DNA from: Leisingera methylohalidivorans DSM 14336
GTDB taxonomy: Bacteria; Pseudomonadota; Alphaproteobacteria; Rhodobacterales; Rhodobacteraceae
Direction: 5' to 3'
NCBI RefSeq assembly: GCF_000511355.1
Contig: NC_023135.1
Span: 2,692,371 to 2,756,370, forward strand
DNA length: 64,000 nt
A program made the position numbers and the translations under genes. Of this stretch, positions 6,442 to 15,966 are shown in pieces. Numbering within the stretch: position 1 is the stretch's first letter; each line of letters opens with the position of its first letter. Below the pieces are notes generated by a model. It searched no databases and was not told the DNA's origin. It was given only the letters and a program-made list of their open reading frames with translations.

Positions 6442-9400
6442 TTATCCCAGCGCGCTGTCGCAACGGCCGCAGACCCCGTCATGGGCGTGATTGCCCACAT
6501 CAGGGAGGATCTTCCAGCAGCGCTGGCACTTGCCGCCTTCGGCCTTCTCAAACACCACCGAGACGCCATCCACTTCCGGCATGCGGAACGCTTCGGCCGG
6601 GGCGGGATCGCTCGTCAGCTGGATGTCCGAGGTGATGCAGACATCGGCGAAGTTCACCGAGTTCAACGCCTCCAGCGCCTCGGAATCGCGTACATGCACC
6701 ACCGGCGCGGCTTCCAGCGAGGCGCCGATCACCTTGTCGGTGCGCTGCACCTCCAGGGCTGCTGTCACCACCCGGCGGGCCTGGCGGATCTTGGACCATT
6801 TCGCCGCCAGCGGCTCATTCAGCCAGTCAGCGGGGGTGTTGGGAATATCCTGCAGGTGGATTGAGCTGCCCGCGCCCGGATACTTCTCCAGCCAGACCTC
6901 TTCCATTGTGAACACCAGCACCGGTGCCAGCCAGGTGGTCAGGCGGTGGAACAGGATATCCAGCACGGTGCGCGCAGCACGGGCGTTCAGCGTGTCGCCG
7001 TCGCAATACAGCGCATCCTTGCGGACGTCGAAATAGAAGGCCGACAGATCCACGGTGGCAAAATTGAACACCGCCGAGAACACGCCCTGAAAATCAAAGG
7101 TCTGATACCCGTCGCGCACCTTGTGGTCCAGCTCGGCCAGCCGGTGCAGCACCCACTGTTCCAGCTCCGGCATATCCGCCGGCTCCACGCGCTGATCCTC
7201 GGTGAAATCGCTCAAGCTGCCCAGCAGGAAGCGCATGGTGTTGCGCAGGCGGCGGTAGCTGTCGGCGGTGCCTTTCAGGATCTCCGGCCCGATCCGCTGG
7301 TCTGCGGTGTAATCGGTCTGAGCCACCCACAGGCGCAGGATATCGGCACCGTACTGCTTGATGACCTCCTCCGGCACGATGGTGTTGCCCAGAGATTTGG
7401 ACATTTTCATGCCCTTCTCGTCCAGTGTGAAACCATGCGTCACAACATTGCGGTACGGCGCGCGCCCCTTGGTGCCGCAGGCCTGCAGCAGCGAGGAGTG
7501 GAACCAGCCGCGGTGCTGGTCGGTGCCTTCCATATAGACGTCGGCAATGCCGTCCTCGGTGCCGTCCTCGCGGTCGCGCAGCACAAAGGCATGGGTCGAA
7601 CCGCTATCGAACCACACGTCCAGCACGTCGAACACCTGATCATAGGCGTCCGCCTCAACGATGCCGTCCAGCACCTTGGCCTTGAAGCCCTCCTGGTACC
7701 AAACGTCCGCGCCATGGGCGTCGAACTCGGCGACGATGCGCTTGTTCACCTCGTCATTGCGCAAGAGGAAGTCCGCATCGGTGGGCAGTGCGCCCTTTTT
7801 GGTGAAACAGGTGAGCGGCACGCCCCAGGCGCGCTGGCGGCTCAGCACCCAGTCGGGGCGGCTTTCGATCATCGAATGCAGGCGGTTACGGCCGGTTTGC
7901 GGCCACCACTTCACCAGCTCGTCGATCGAACGCAGCGCGCGTTCGCGGATGCTGGTGCCCATCTCATCCATGCCGTCGTCCAGCTTGCGGTCGACAGAGG
8001 CAAACCACTGCGGCGTGTTGCGGTAGATGATCGGCGCCTTGGAGCGCCAGGAATGCGGGTAGCTGTGCTTGATCTTGCCGCGTGCCAGCAGGCCGCCGAC
8101 TTCGGCCAGCTTGTCGATCACCGCCTTGTTGGCATCGCCTTCGCCGCCCTTGCGGTTGAGGATGTACTTGCCGCCGAAAAACGGCAGATCGGCGCGGAAA
8201 CCGCCGTCGTCCATCACGTTGTAGGTGATGACCTGCTCCAGCATTCCCAGATCCCGGTAGAGCTCGAATTCCTCCATCCCGTGCGACGGCGCACAGTGGA
8301 CAAAGCCGGTGCCTTCGGTGTCGGTCACGAAGGGCGCGGCGCGGAAATCGCGGATCCCGTCCCATTCGCCGTTCGAACCCTCGACGCCAGCCAGCGGATG
8401 CTTCAGCGACAGGCTGGACAGTTCGTCGGCCGAGACCCCGCGCAGGCGGGTGTACTGATCCTCGCCCAGGCGGGCGCGCTTGAACACATCAGCGGCCAGG
8501 TTGTCGGCCAGCAGGAAACGCTCGCCGGTGCTGGCCCAGCATTCCTCAGGCGTGCCGGTGACCTCGTACAGCCCATAGGCAATCTCAGCGCCGTAAACCA
8601 CCGCCTTGTTCGACGGGATGGTCCAGGGGGTGGTGGTCCAGATCACCACATGGGCGCCTTCCAGATCCTGTGCTACCAGCGCGGCATCGGCGCCGGCAAA
8701 ATCGGCATCCTCGCCGTCAGCGGGAACAAAGCCGCCGGCCTCGGCGACCTTGAATTTCACCCAGATGGTGAAGCTTTCCTTGTCGTGATACTCGACCTCG
8801 GCTTCGGCCAGCGCGGTTTTCTCGACCGGCGACCACATCACCGGTTTCGAGCCCTGATACAGCGTGCCGTTCATCAGGAATTTCATGAACTCATCCGCGA
8901 TCACCGCCTCGGCGTGGTAGTTCATGGTCAGATAGGGATTATCCCAGTTGCCCGTGATGCCGATCCGTTTGAACTCTTCGCGCTGGACATCGACCCAGGC
9001 ATCGGCAAAGGCGCGGCATTCCTGGCGGAACTCAACCACCGGCACCGCGTCCTTGTTCTTGCCCTTCTTGCGGTACTGCTCCTCGATCTTCCACTCGATG
9101 GGCAGGCCGTGGCAGTCCCAGCCCGGGACATAGCGCGCGTCAAAGCCCATCATCTGATGCGAGCGCACGATCATGTCCTTGATGGTCTTGTTCAGCGCGT
9201 GGCCGATGTGCAGGTGGCCGTTGGCATAGGGCGGGCCGTCATGCAGGGTGAAGGGCCGGCGCGCGCCGTCAGTGCCCTTGGCCGCGGCAGCCTTCTCGCG
9301 CAAGCGGTCATAGACCCCGATCTCCGCCCAGCGTTCCAGCCAGGCAGGCTCGCGTTTGGGCAGGCCCGCACGCATTGGAAAGGCGGTTTTGGGCAGGTTC

Positions 9401-9444
9401 AGGGTGTCTTTGTAGTCAGGCGTCTGAGGCGTGTCGGCGCACAT
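6442..9444 (-). CDS. ileS: Isoleucyl-tRNA synthetase
   Basis: Cytoplasmic class I synthetase charging tRNA-Ile, with an editing domain against valine. HIGH motif as HLHIGHALN near residue 80, [15 protein letters not shown] near residue 615, and a C-terminal zinc-ribbon CQRCW...CGRCD closing the protein. The 1000-residue length is usual for a bacterial IleS of the type with the C-terminal zinc domain. The ATG at 9444 is preferred because AAGGA stands 10 bases upstream; the in-frame TTG at 9468 would add only eight residues. The gene is monocistronic with its own terminator. No T-box or other leader element was seen upstream. Confidence 0.97.
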   Translation of the reverse strand: MCADTPQTPDYKDTLNLPKTAFPMRAGLPKREPAWLERWAEIGVYDRLREKAAAAKGTDGARRPFTLHDGPPYANGHLHIGHALNKTIKDMIVRSHQMMGFDARYVPGWDCHGLPIEWKIEEQYRKKGKNKDAVPVVEFRQECRAFADAWVDVQREEFKRIGITGNWDNPYLTMNYHAEAVIADEFMKFLMNGTLYQGSKPVMWSPVEKTALAEAEVEYHDKESFTIWVKFKVAEAGGFVPADGEDADFAGADAALVAQDLEGAHVVIWTTTPWTIPSNKAVVYGAEIAYGLYEVTGTPEECWASTGERFLLADNLAADVFKRARLGEDQYTRLRGVSADELSSLSLKHPLAGVEGSNGEWDGIRDFRAAPFVTDTEGTGFVHCAPSHGMEEFELYRDLGMLEQVITYNVMDDGGFRADLPFFGGKYILNRKGGEGDANKAVIDKLAEVGGLLARGKIKHSYPHSWRSKAPIIYRNTPQWFASVDRKLDDGMDEMGTSIRERALRSIDELVKWWPQTGRNRLHSMIESRPDWVLSRQRAWGVPLTCFTKKGALPTDADFLLRNDEVNKRIVAEFDAHGADVWYQEGFKAKVLDGIVEADAYDQVFDVLDVWFDSGSTHAFVLRDREDGTEDGIADVYMEGTDQHRGWFHSSLLQACGTKGRAPYRNVVTHGFTLDEKGMKMSKSLGNTIVPEEVIKQYGADILRLWVAQTDYTADQRIGPEILKGTADSYRRLRNTMRFLLGSLSDFTEDQRVEPADMPELEQWVLHRLAELDHKVRDGYQTFDFQGVFSAVFNFATVDLSAFYFDVRKDALYCDGDTLNARAARTVLDILFHRLTTWLAPVLVFTMEEVWLEKYPGAGSSIHLQDIPNTPADWLNEPLAAKWSKIRQARRVVTAALEVQRTDKVIGASLEAAPVVHVRDSEALEALNSVNFADVCITSDIQLTSDPAPAEAFRMPEVDGVSVVFEKAEGGKCQRCWKILPDVGNHAHDGVCGRCDSALG

Positions 9445-9713
9445 CGGGGGCGTCCTTTGGATGATCAAGGCTGGAAATCGGGATATTCGGTTCGGCGCGA
9501 TGGCTCAAGCGCCTTTGCCCGGCGGCTCGATGGTTTCAGAGCGCCGGGGATATAATTCGAATAATGATGGCCGCGGATAGGGACATGAAGTGCCTTATAG
9601 GCCGGTCCCGCCGGAGGGTAAAGCGGTGAGATGCGGCAGATACGCCCGCCCCCCCTTCCGCATGGGGCCTGCTGTGTCTATCTATCAGCCGGACCCAGCA
9701 GAGCGGAGCCCCC

Positions 9714-10136
9714 ATGACCAACACCGAAACGCAAGTTCCGCTGGCGCGGTTCGGCATCAGCGCCGTGGAGATCGCCCGCGTTGTTGCCGTCTTCTACGCC
9801 CGGGTGCGGTCCCATGAGGTGCTCGGCCCGGTCTTTGCCGCCCATGTTGCTGACTGGCCGGAGCATGAAGATAAAATTGCCCGCTTCTGGCGCAATGCGA
9901 TCTTGCGGGAGAAGAGTTACAGCGGCAATCCGATGCGCGAGCATGTCAGCCGCCCGGATGTGAAAGCGGAGCATTTCCCGCTGTGGCTGGGCCTGTTCCA
10001 CGATGTGCTGCGGACCGAGCTGCCGGAGCGGACCGCGCTGCAGTGGGGGGCCTTGGCCGACCGCATCGGCGAGGGCTTCCGCACCGGTATCGTGGCGATG
10101 CGCCAGCCGAAGGACCAGCCGCCCAAACTGTTCTGA
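9714..10136 (+). CDS. Group III truncated haemoglobin
   Basis: 140-residue globin of the short 2/2 fold. Features fit group III: FYARVRSHEVLGPVFAAHV (B/C helices), DWPEHEDKIARFWRNAILRE (E helix), a YSGNPMREHV segment carrying the probable proximal His, and EHFPLWLGLFHDVL (G helix Trp). Proposed roles in the family are NO or reactive-oxygen chemistry; in vivo function is generally unsettled. It is monocistronic, divergent from ileS across a 269-base gap in which no regulator site was recognised, and convergent with the DUF697 operon. Confidence 0.88.
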   Translation: MTNTETQVPLARFGISAVEIARVVAVFYARVRSHEVLGPVFAAHVADWPEHEDKIARFWRNAILREKSYSGNPMREHVSRPDVKAEHFPLWLGLFHDVLRTELPERTALQWGALADRIGEGFRTGIVAMRQPKDQPPKLF

Positions 10137-10153
10137 ACACCGCCGGCAGGATG

Positions 10154-10211
10154 CTCCCGCGCCCGCAGGAGCCCTGCCAGGCTTGGGCGCGGCTCATGCT
10201 GTGCATGAGCC
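10154..10211. repeat. CTCCCGC-type intergenic element, copy C, with hairpin
   Basis: Begins with 16 bases identical to the element at 51264 (CTCCCGCGCCCGCAGG), then a shortened body ending GCTTGGGCG. It closes with a perfect 9-bp stem GGCTCATGC / GCATGAGCC (10191-10199, 10203-10211) around TGT. It fills most of the gap between the convergent globin and DUF697 genes and probably terminates both. Confidence 0.6.
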
Positions 10212-10224
10212 TGGGGCGCGCTGC

Positions 10225-11214
10225 TTATCCGGCCTTGGAGAACAGCCCGGTCAGCGCCCGCTGCACCACCTTGCGGGTACTGGGCTTATGCTGCGCAGAA
10301 AACGGCATCGGGCGGCAGACTTCCATGGCAGCAATCCCCACCCTGGCTGACAATGCGCCATTCACCAGCCCCTCTCCGAAACGGCGGGAGAGTTTCGACA
10401 GCACCGAGCCGCCCAGCACCGGCTCCAGCAGATCATCGCCTGCGGCCACGGCCCCGGTGGCCGCCAGATGCGCCAGCACCGCCCGGGTCAGCCGCCAGGA
10501 GCTGAAGAACCCGGGCCGGCCGCCGTAGATCCCCGCCACCCGGCGGATCATGCGCAGCGAGGAAACCAGTGCTGCCACCACATCCGCCAGCGCCATCGGA
10601 ACCAGCGCCGTCACCGTGGCAACCTGCCGGGCGGCGGCTTCGACCTCGCGCAGGGCCAGCGCATCCAGCGGCACCAGCAGTTCCTCCTCTGCCAGCAGCA
10701 GCAGGGCGTCGCCGTCCATCACCTCGGCCTGGCGCTCTGCCAGCCGGGCCAGGTGCCAGGCCAGATCCTCGCGGCCCTTGTAAAACCCCTCCAGCCGGGC
10801 GGTGAAGCCGCGGGCGGCGGACAGGTCCGCTGCGTCCTCGGCCTGATGCCGCAGCGTATCGACGCGCCGCAGCCGGGACAGCGCCGCAAGTTCGCGCAGG
10901 GCCATCGCAAAAGCCAGCAGCAGAAGAACCGCCAGCCCGGCACTGACTGCCCAGCCCAGCAGCGGAACCCGGGCAATCAGCCCGGCCGCAAAATCCCAGG
11001 CGGCAACCGAAGCCATGGCGCCAATAACCGCAACCAGCAGCGCCCAGAACCAGCGTGCCAGCCGCGAGGGGCGGCGGGCGGCAATCCGGGCTGCCTGTTC
11101 CATCGCCGGCGGCCCGGCTGCGGCGGCCTGCAACTCGGGCACCGGCGGCGCCTCGGTCACCGAGGGGGCATCCGTCTCGTCCTCGAGGTCAATCAGAACC
11201 GGCTTGCTGCTCAT
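10225..11214 (-). CDS. YcjF/TIGR01620-family (DUF697) membrane protein
   Basis: 329-residue inner-membrane protein of the TIGR01620/DUF697 type, regularly paired with YcjX. A polar acidic N-terminus (VLIDLEDETD) precedes two adjacent hydrophobic segments near residues 85-150 (RLARWFWALLVAVIGAMASV; LGWAVSAGLAVLLLLAFAMA). The C-terminal half has the Gly/Ala-rich helix pattern of DUF697 (VTALVPMALADVVAALVSSL, RRFGEGLVNGALSARVGIAA). The ATG at 11214 overlaps the preceding GNAT stop in ATGA, so translation is coupled. The molecular role is unknown; the YcjX link suggests a stress-related GTPase partner. Confidence 0.85.
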   Translation of the reverse strand: MSSKPVLIDLEDETDAPSVTEAPPVPELQAAAAGPPAMEQAARIAARRPSRLARWFWALLVAVIGAMASVAAWDFAAGLIARVPLLGWAVSAGLAVLLLLAFAMALRELAALSRLRRVDTLRHQAEDAADLSAARGFTARLEGFYKGREDLAWHLARLAERQAEVMDGDALLLLAEEELLVPLDALALREVEAAARQVATVTALVPMALADVVAALVSSLRMIRRVAGIYGGRPGFFSSWRLTRAVLAHLAATGAVAAGDDLLEPVLGGSVLSKLSRRFGEGLVNGALSARVGIAAMEVCRPMPFSAQHKPSTRKVVQRALTGLFSKAG

Positions 11215-11666
11215 GCCGCCGCCTCCTGGCAGCTGCGCCATTCATAGGTGATGGCCGGCAGGCCTTCCTCGTTGCTTGCGCCATCGGCGCGGCCGGTCTC
11301 GGCAAAGCCTTCCCGCTGATAAAACCGCTGTGCACGGGCATTGGCGGCAAATGTGTGGAGCACCAGCCGCGGTGCGGCAGCCTTGGCGGCATCCAGAAGC
11401 GCCTTGCCTGCCCCCTGCCCGCAGGCGCCCGGCGCCAGGTAAAGCGCGCAGACCTCGGCGCCGTCCCGGGCCAGAAAGCCCAGCACGCGTCTGTGCCGCA
11501 CCGCCACGGTGACCCAGCCGCGGTCGATCATCTGGCCGCAGAAGGAGACCGCCTCGGCGGATGTGTACAGCTTCGGCATCCATTCGGTGTCCTGTTGGAA
11601 ACGGTAGAGGATCTCCCCCGCCGAACCGGCATCAAGGGGTGTTGCTGCGCGCAAGACGAGGGTCAC
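11211..11666 (-). CDS. GNAT-family N-acetyltransferase
   Basis: 151-residue acetyl-CoA-dependent acyltransferase. The motif A region LYLAPGACGQGAGKALLDAA carries the pyrophosphate-binding Q-x-x-G-x-G/A pattern, followed by LVLHTFAANARAQRFYQREGF, the usual motif B. The substrate cannot be told. It starts with GTG overlapping the ycjX stop (GTGA) and ends overlapping the DUF697 start (ATGA), so it is sandwiched inside the ycjX operon with coupled translation. Functional linkage to YcjX/DUF697 is inference from that packing. Confidence 0.85.
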   Translation of the reverse strand: MTLVLRAATPLDAGSAGEILYRFQQDTEWMPKLYTSAEAVSFCGQMIDRGWVTVAVRHRRVLGFLARDGAEVCALYLAPGACGQGAGKALLDAAKAAAPRLVLHTFAANARAQRFYQREGFAETGRADGASNEEGLPAITYEWRSCQEAAA

Positions 11667-13075
11667 AAGGCATCTCCGATCAGGAATTCGGCGGCGCGGT
11701 CGAGGCGGATATGCGGCGGGCCGCTGCCGTGTTTCAGAGTGAGCGGCGCCGGCGCAAAAGCCATTGCCTGATAATCGCCCTCCAGCCAGAGATCCGCCCC
11801 TTGGCGCGCAGGTGCCAGCAGTTGCGCGGGGTCTTCGGGCAGCGCCCCGGGGTAAAACGCCGCCTGCTTGCCGCTGTCCAGCAGGGTGCCGCGCACGCAG
11901 GGCAGCTCAGTGCCGTTATGAATGCGCATTTCCTCTGTCGTAGTCCGCAAAGAGGCCATTGCAAGGGCCGCGGTTTCTGCGCCTGCAAAGCGGGCACGGT
12001 CCTGTGCTTCGCGGGTCAGCGCCTCGATGATGGCAGCCATCCGGGCGTGCTGGGCGTGGTGCAGATGGTCGGCCTTGGTGGCGGCAAACAGAATCTTCTC
12101 CACCCGTTTCCCGCCCAAGAGCCGGGTCAGGAAATGGTTGCGGCCCGGTTTGAACGCACTGAGGATATCCGCCATCGCATGGCGCAGGTCCTCCACCGCC
12201 TGCGGGCCGGAATGGATCGCCGAGAGCGCATCGACCAGCACCACCTGCCGGTCGATGCGGGCAAAGTGGTCGCGGAAGAAAGGTTTGACGACCTTGGACT
12301 TATAAGCCTCGTACCGCCGTTCCATTTCACGCCAGAGACTGCCGCGCGGGGCGGCGGGTTCCGGGCTGAGCGGCGCAAAGGTCAGCACCGGCGACCCCTC
12401 CAGGTCGCCGGGCAGCAGGAAGCGGCCCGGGGTGCAGTCATAGAAACCGGCGGCGCGGGCGGCGGTCAGGTACCCCGTGAAGGCCCCTGCCAGCGCCTGC
12501 GCCTGCGGCTCGTCATGCGCCCCCGCGGGGACAGCCTTGGACTTCTCCGACAGGAACCCTTCGGCCTGGGGCCGCCTGGCGATGCGCGACAGCACATCGG
12601 CCGACCATTCGGCATAGGATTTGTCCAGCAATGCAAGATCCAAGAGCCACTCGCCAGGGTAGTCGACAATGTCCAGATGCAGCGTGCGCGGCCCCTGCAG
12701 CCCCGACAGCAGGCCGGCGGGCCGCACCTTCAGGCTGAGACGCAGCTCGGACACCGCCCTTGTGCTGTCCGGCCAGCGGGGTGACGGCCCGGTCAGGGCT
12801 GCAAGGTGGTTTTCATAGTCAAACCGCGGCACGGTGTCGTCGGGCTGGGGCTGCAGAAAGGCGGTCTCAATCCGTCCCCCGCGGGCCGCATTCAGCTGCA
12901 GCATCCGGCCCCGGTCCAGCAGATTGGCCACCAGAGAGGTGATGAACACGGTCTTGCCGGAGCGCGCCAATCCGGTCACGCCCAGCCGCAAGGGCCGGTC
13001 GAACAGCGCCGATGACAGGCCGCTGGCGGCGCTCTCCACACCGTTCATCACCCCATCTGCAAGGGAGGTTATCAC
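11663..13075 (-). CDS. ycjX: YcjX-family P-loop GTPase-like protein
   Basis: 470 residues if started at the GTG at 13075. This start is chosen because the resulting N-terminus (VITSLADGVMNGVESAASGL) fits the family and AGGG lies just upstream; longer starts would run into truA. Walker A GLARSGKTVFITSL (Gly35-x4-Gly40-Lys41-Thr42) is followed by family features such as DYPGEWLLDL (switch-like, DxxG), VVLVDALSAIHSG and FAATKADHLHHAQH (NKxD-like TKAD). YcjX proteins are conserved in proteobacteria, often with DUF697, and are linked to stress responses in E. coli; the exact function is unknown. First gene of a three-gene overlapping operon. Confidence 0.88.
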   Translation of the reverse strand: MITSLADGVMNGVESAASGLSSALFDRPLRLGVTGLARSGKTVFITSLVANLLDRGRMLQLNAARGGRIETAFLQPQPDDTVPRFDYENHLAALTGPSPRWPDSTRAVSELRLSLKVRPAGLLSGLQGPRTLHLDIVDYPGEWLLDLALLDKSYAEWSADVLSRIARRPQAEGFLSEKSKAVPAGAHDEPQAQALAGAFTGYLTAARAAGFYDCTPGRFLLPGDLEGSPVLTFAPLSPEPAAPRGSLWREMERRYEAYKSKVVKPFFRDHFARIDRQVVLVDALSAIHSGPQAVEDLRHAMADILSAFKPGRNHFLTRLLGGKRVEKILFAATKADHLHHAQHARMAAIIEALTREAQDRARFAGAETAALAMASLRTTTEEMRIHNGTELPCVRGTLLDSGKQAAFYPGALPEDPAQLLAPARQGADLWLEGDYQAMAFAPAPLTLKHGSGPPHIRLDRAAEFLIGDAL

Positions 13076-13190
13076 CAAGGCCCTGATCCTGCTCTGTTCT
13101 TGCTGCTGACAAGATAGGCAGCCTGCCGGCGGGTTACCAGAGCGCACGCGGGGCTTGCCCCGGCTGTGTTGCGTTGCTACTTGCCCGCTC

Positions 13191-13958
13191 ATGCCGCGTT
13201 TTGCTTTGAAAGTCGAATACCACGGGAAGCCTTTTGCCGGCTGGCAAAGGCAGAAGGATCAGCCCTCCGTCCAGGGCGCGATCGAGGCTGCGCTGGCGCG
13301 GCTGGAGCCGGGGGAGCACACGATTGCTGCCGCCGGGCGCACCGACACCGGCGTGCATGCCCTGGGGCAGGTGGCGCATTGCGACTTGGCCAAGGACTGG
13401 GACCCGTTCCGCCTGTCGGAGGCGCTGAATTACCACCTGAAACCCGATCCGGTGGCGATCGTGGACTGCGCGCGGGTCGATGACGGCTGGCACGCGCGGT
13501 TCTCGGCGGTGGAGCGGCAGTATCTGTTCCGCATCCTGATCCGCCGCGCGCCCGCCACCCATGACGCGGGCCAGGTCTGGCAGCTGAGCCATGATCTGGA
13601 TGCCAACGCCATGCAGGAAGCCGCCAGCCACCTGGTCGGCAACCATGATTTCACCACCTTCCGCTCGTCGATCTGCCAGGCGGCCAGCCCGGTCAAGACG
13701 CTGGACGAGCTGCGGGTTGAGCGGGTGCAGGGGTTTTCCGGGCCGGAGATCCATTTCCACGTGCGCGCCCGCAGCTTTCTGCACAATCAGGTGCGCAGCT
13801 TTGTCGGCACGCTGGAGCGGGTGGGTGCCGGCGCCTGGGATCCGGCGGATGTGAAGGCCGCTCTGGACGCCCGCGACCGCGCGGCCTGCGGGCCGGTCTG
13901 CCCCGGCCACGGGCTGTATCTGGCGCGGGTCGGCTATCCCGACGACCCATTTGCCTGA
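13191..13958 (+). CDS. truA: tRNA pseudouridine synthase A
   Basis: Converts uridines 38-40 of the tRNA anticodon stem to pseudouridine. The catalytic Asp52 sits in [15 protein letters not shown], and the N-terminus [18 protein letters not shown] is typical. Later [11 protein letters not shown] and [20 protein letters not shown] complete the family signature. At 255 residues it has the normal length. The ATG at 13191 is chosen over the in-frame ATG at 13155 because the protein aligns from [12 protein letters not shown]. Divergent from ycjX with 115 bases between the starts. Confidence 0.95.
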   Translation: MPRFALKVEYHGKPFAGWQRQKDQPSVQGAIEAALARLEPGEHTIAAAGRTDTGVHALGQVAHCDLAKDWDPFRLSEALNYHLKPDPVAIVDCARVDDGWHARFSAVERQYLFRILIRRAPATHDAGQVWQLSHDLDANAMQEAASHLVGNHDFTTFRSSICQAASPVKTLDELRVERVQGFSGPEIHFHVRARSFLHNQVRSFVGTLERVGAGAWDPADVKAALDARDRAACGPVCPGHGLYLARVGYPDDPFA

Positions 13959-14066
13959 ACCACCTCTTGCATCCTGCAGGGCGCTGCACATACTGAACCC
14001 CAACAATGCGCCAGAGGGCAGAACCAGCCCCCTGCCCGCCCCATTAAACAAGAGGCACACGCAGCA

Positions 14067-14807
14067 ATGGCAAAACCCGAAAAGCCCCCGCTTCTGGCTG
14101 TCCTGATCGATGCCGACAACATCTCGGCCAAATACGCCGAGGCAATGTTCGAGGAAATCGCCTCTTTCGGCGAGGCCAGCATCCGCCGCATCTACGGCGA
14201 TTTCGCCGGCGGCAGCCCGCAGGGGTGGAACAAGGAGAAACTGGCCGCGCTGGCGATCGTGCCGCATCAACAGTTCGCCAATACCACCGGCAAAAACGCC
14301 TCGGACATTGCCCTGGTGATCGACGCGATGGACATCCTGCATTCGGGGCGCTTCGACGGTTTTGTGCTGATTTCATCCGACAGCGATTTCACCCGGCTGG
14401 CCAGCCGCATCCGCGAACAGGGGGTGGATGTGTTCGGCATGGGCATGCGCAAGACTCCCGCGGCTTTCGTGCAGGCCTGCAAGCGGTTCATCTATGTCGA
14501 AAACCTGCTGGATGAGCCGGGCAAACCGAAGCCGAAACCCAAGAAAGAAGACGACGGCGGCAACGGAAATGCTCCGGCGGAACTGGCGGATCCGACCAAA
14601 CTGGTGGTGCGGGCGATGGACGCCATCGATCAGGACGACGAATGGTACACGCTGGGCCAGATCGGCCAGTACATCACCGCGGCGGCGCCGGATTTTGACA
14701 CCCGCAGCTATGGCAAGCGCAAGCTGAGCGACCTGATAGCCTCGCTAAAGCTGTTTGAAACCAAACGCGGCGACGGCAACCAGATCCTGGTGCGGCGGCT
14801 CGACTGA
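14067..14807 (+). CDS. NYN (PIN-like) domain protein with C-terminal OST-HTH/LOTUS domain
   Basis: 246 residues. The N-terminal NYN/LabA-type nuclease fold has conserved acidic residues: Asp15, Asp17 and Asn18 in AVLIDADNIS, Asp80 in KNASDIALVIDAMD (with Asp86), and Asp105/Asp107 in LISSDSDFTRLASRIREQG. A charged linker KPKPKPKKEDDGGNGNA joins it to a C-terminal helical region (LVVRAMDAIDQDDEWYTLGQ ... RSYGKRKLSDLIASLKLFET) that fits an OST-HTH/LOTUS RNA-binding domain. It is likely a cytoplasmic RNA-processing or decay factor; the substrate is unknown. An AAGAGG site precedes the ATG. Confidence 0.85.
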   Translation: MAKPEKPPLLAVLIDADNISAKYAEAMFEEIASFGEASIRRIYGDFAGGSPQGWNKEKLAALAIVPHQQFANTTGKNASDIALVIDAMDILHSGRFDGFVLISSDSDFTRLASRIREQGVDVFGMGMRKTPAAFVQACKRFIYVENLLDEPGKPKPKPKKEDDGGNGNAPAELADPTKLVVRAMDAIDQDDEWYTLGQIGQYITAAAPDFDTRSYGKRKLSDLIASLKLFETKRGDGNQILVRRLD

Positions 14808-14909
14808 CGCGCAGCCCCGGCGCCGGAATACCTGCGGAAAATACCGCTTTCCCTAGGCCCTGAACCGTGGCTTAGTCCGGCACAAGGGACGCGGACAGGG
14901 AGAACGCGC

Positions 14910-15845
14910 ATGGCATTGCTGGTCAGCATCGGCCACGACGGCTGGTACACCGGGGAACAGCTGGCAGAGGAGCTGCGGTCGATCGCCCCCGGCGCCGATA
15001 TCCGCCCCGATTCTGCCCCCGGCAATCTGCAGGAGATCACGGCGCTGGCGGTGTCCACATTGAAGGGCGGTCTGGCCGCGCAGCTGCCGAACCTCCAGCT
15101 GGTGCAAAAGCTGGGCGCCGGCGTGGAGAACATCGTGGCGCACCCCGGCGTGGCACCGCATGTGCGTGTGGCCCGCCTGAAACCGCAAGAGCCGGCCTAT
15201 GAGATTGCAGACTACTGCCTTGCCTATGTGCTGCGCGGCCAGCGCAACATGTCCGCCCATGCAGCCGCCCAATCGCGCCGCGTCTGGCAGCCGCTGGCTC
15301 CGCGGCGCCCGGCAGAGACCACCGTGGGTGTGCTGGGTCTGGGCCATATCGGCGGCATGACCGCGCGGCTGATGCGGGACATGCGGTTCCGGGTGCTGGG
15401 CTGGAGCCGTTCCCCGAAGGAAATCAACGGTGTGGACTGCCGCCACGGCGCTGACGCGCTGCCGCGGATGCTGGGGCTATGCGACTATGTCTGTTCGATC
15501 CTGCCCTCCACCCCGGCCACCCGCGGGCTGATGGATGCGCAGATGCTGGCGGCGATGAAACCGGGCGCCACGCTGATCAACGCCGGCCGCGGCGATCTGG
15601 TCGATGAACCTGCCTTGCTGGCCGCACTGGACAAGGGCACTCCGGGCCATGCGGTACTGGATGTGGTCAGCCAGGAGCCGCTGCCCGCAGACAGCCCGCT
15701 GTGGAGGCATCCGCAGGTCACCCTTACCCCGCATGTGTCAGGCTGGCATCTGGGCGATGCGCTGGCGGATGTGGTGGAGAACTACCGGCGGATAGAGGCT
15801 GGACAAGACCTGCTGCACGAAGTGGACCGGCAGCGGGGCTACTGA
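14910..15845 (+). CDS. D-2-hydroxyacid dehydrogenase (glyoxylate/hydroxypyruvate reductase-like)
   Basis: 311-residue NAD(P)-dependent oxidoreductase of the GhrA-like branch. The Rossmann motif VGVLGLGHIGG lies near residue 137, and the catalytic triad is Arg227 in INAGRGDLVDE, Glu256 in VSQEPLP and His275 in TPHVSGWH. After the dinucleotide fold, WSRSPKEI offers Arg/Ser where NADP-preferring enzymes usually have basic residues, so NADPH use is plausible. Probable reactions are glyoxylate to glycolate or hydroxypyruvate to glycerate. A GGGAG site precedes the ATG. Monocistronic and convergent with the next gene. Confidence 0.85.
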   Translation: MALLVSIGHDGWYTGEQLAEELRSIAPGADIRPDSAPGNLQEITALAVSTLKGGLAAQLPNLQLVQKLGAGVENIVAHPGVAPHVRVARLKPQEPAYEIADYCLAYVLRGQRNMSAHAAAQSRRVWQPLAPRRPAETTVGVLGLGHIGGMTARLMRDMRFRVLGWSRSPKEINGVDCRHGADALPRMLGLCDYVCSILPSTPATRGLMDAQMLAAMKPGATLINAGRGDLVDEPALLAALDKGTPGHAVLDVVSQEPLPADSPLWRHPQVTLTPHVSGWHLGDALADVVENYRRIEAGQDLLHEVDRQRGY

Positions 15846-15860
15846 TCCGGCCTGCAGCGC

Positions 15861-15933
15861 CCGCCCTGCGTCTTTCCGGTCTTCAATACTCCCGCCGGAA
15901 GCAGCGCCTTGGTTCCGGCAGGGGGCAGGGCGG
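15861..15933. repeat. Inverted repeat with GAGTATT-type element, copy 2
   Basis: Nine-base arms CCGCCCTGC (15861-15869) and GCAGGGCGG (15925-15933) pair perfectly. Inside, at 15871-15896, the minus strand carries the element seen at 2065-2090 (GAGTATT ... GACCGGAAAGA). It lies between convergent genes, so a bidirectional terminator is the simplest reading. Confidence 0.5.
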
Positions 15934-15966
15934 CCAACTGCGCCAGCCACGGGCGCGGCGAGCCGG

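Noticed and set aside
6946..9555. Long open frame (869 codons) on the plus strand opposite ileS
   Set aside because: It is the mirror of strong ileS codon bias in GC-rich DNA; composition is unlike a protein family and there is no ribosome-binding site.
9445..9713. T-box or other leader control of ileS
   Set aside because: No T-box-like structure or NNAGGNGGNACCGCG-type antiterminator was seen, and T-boxes are not expected in this class.
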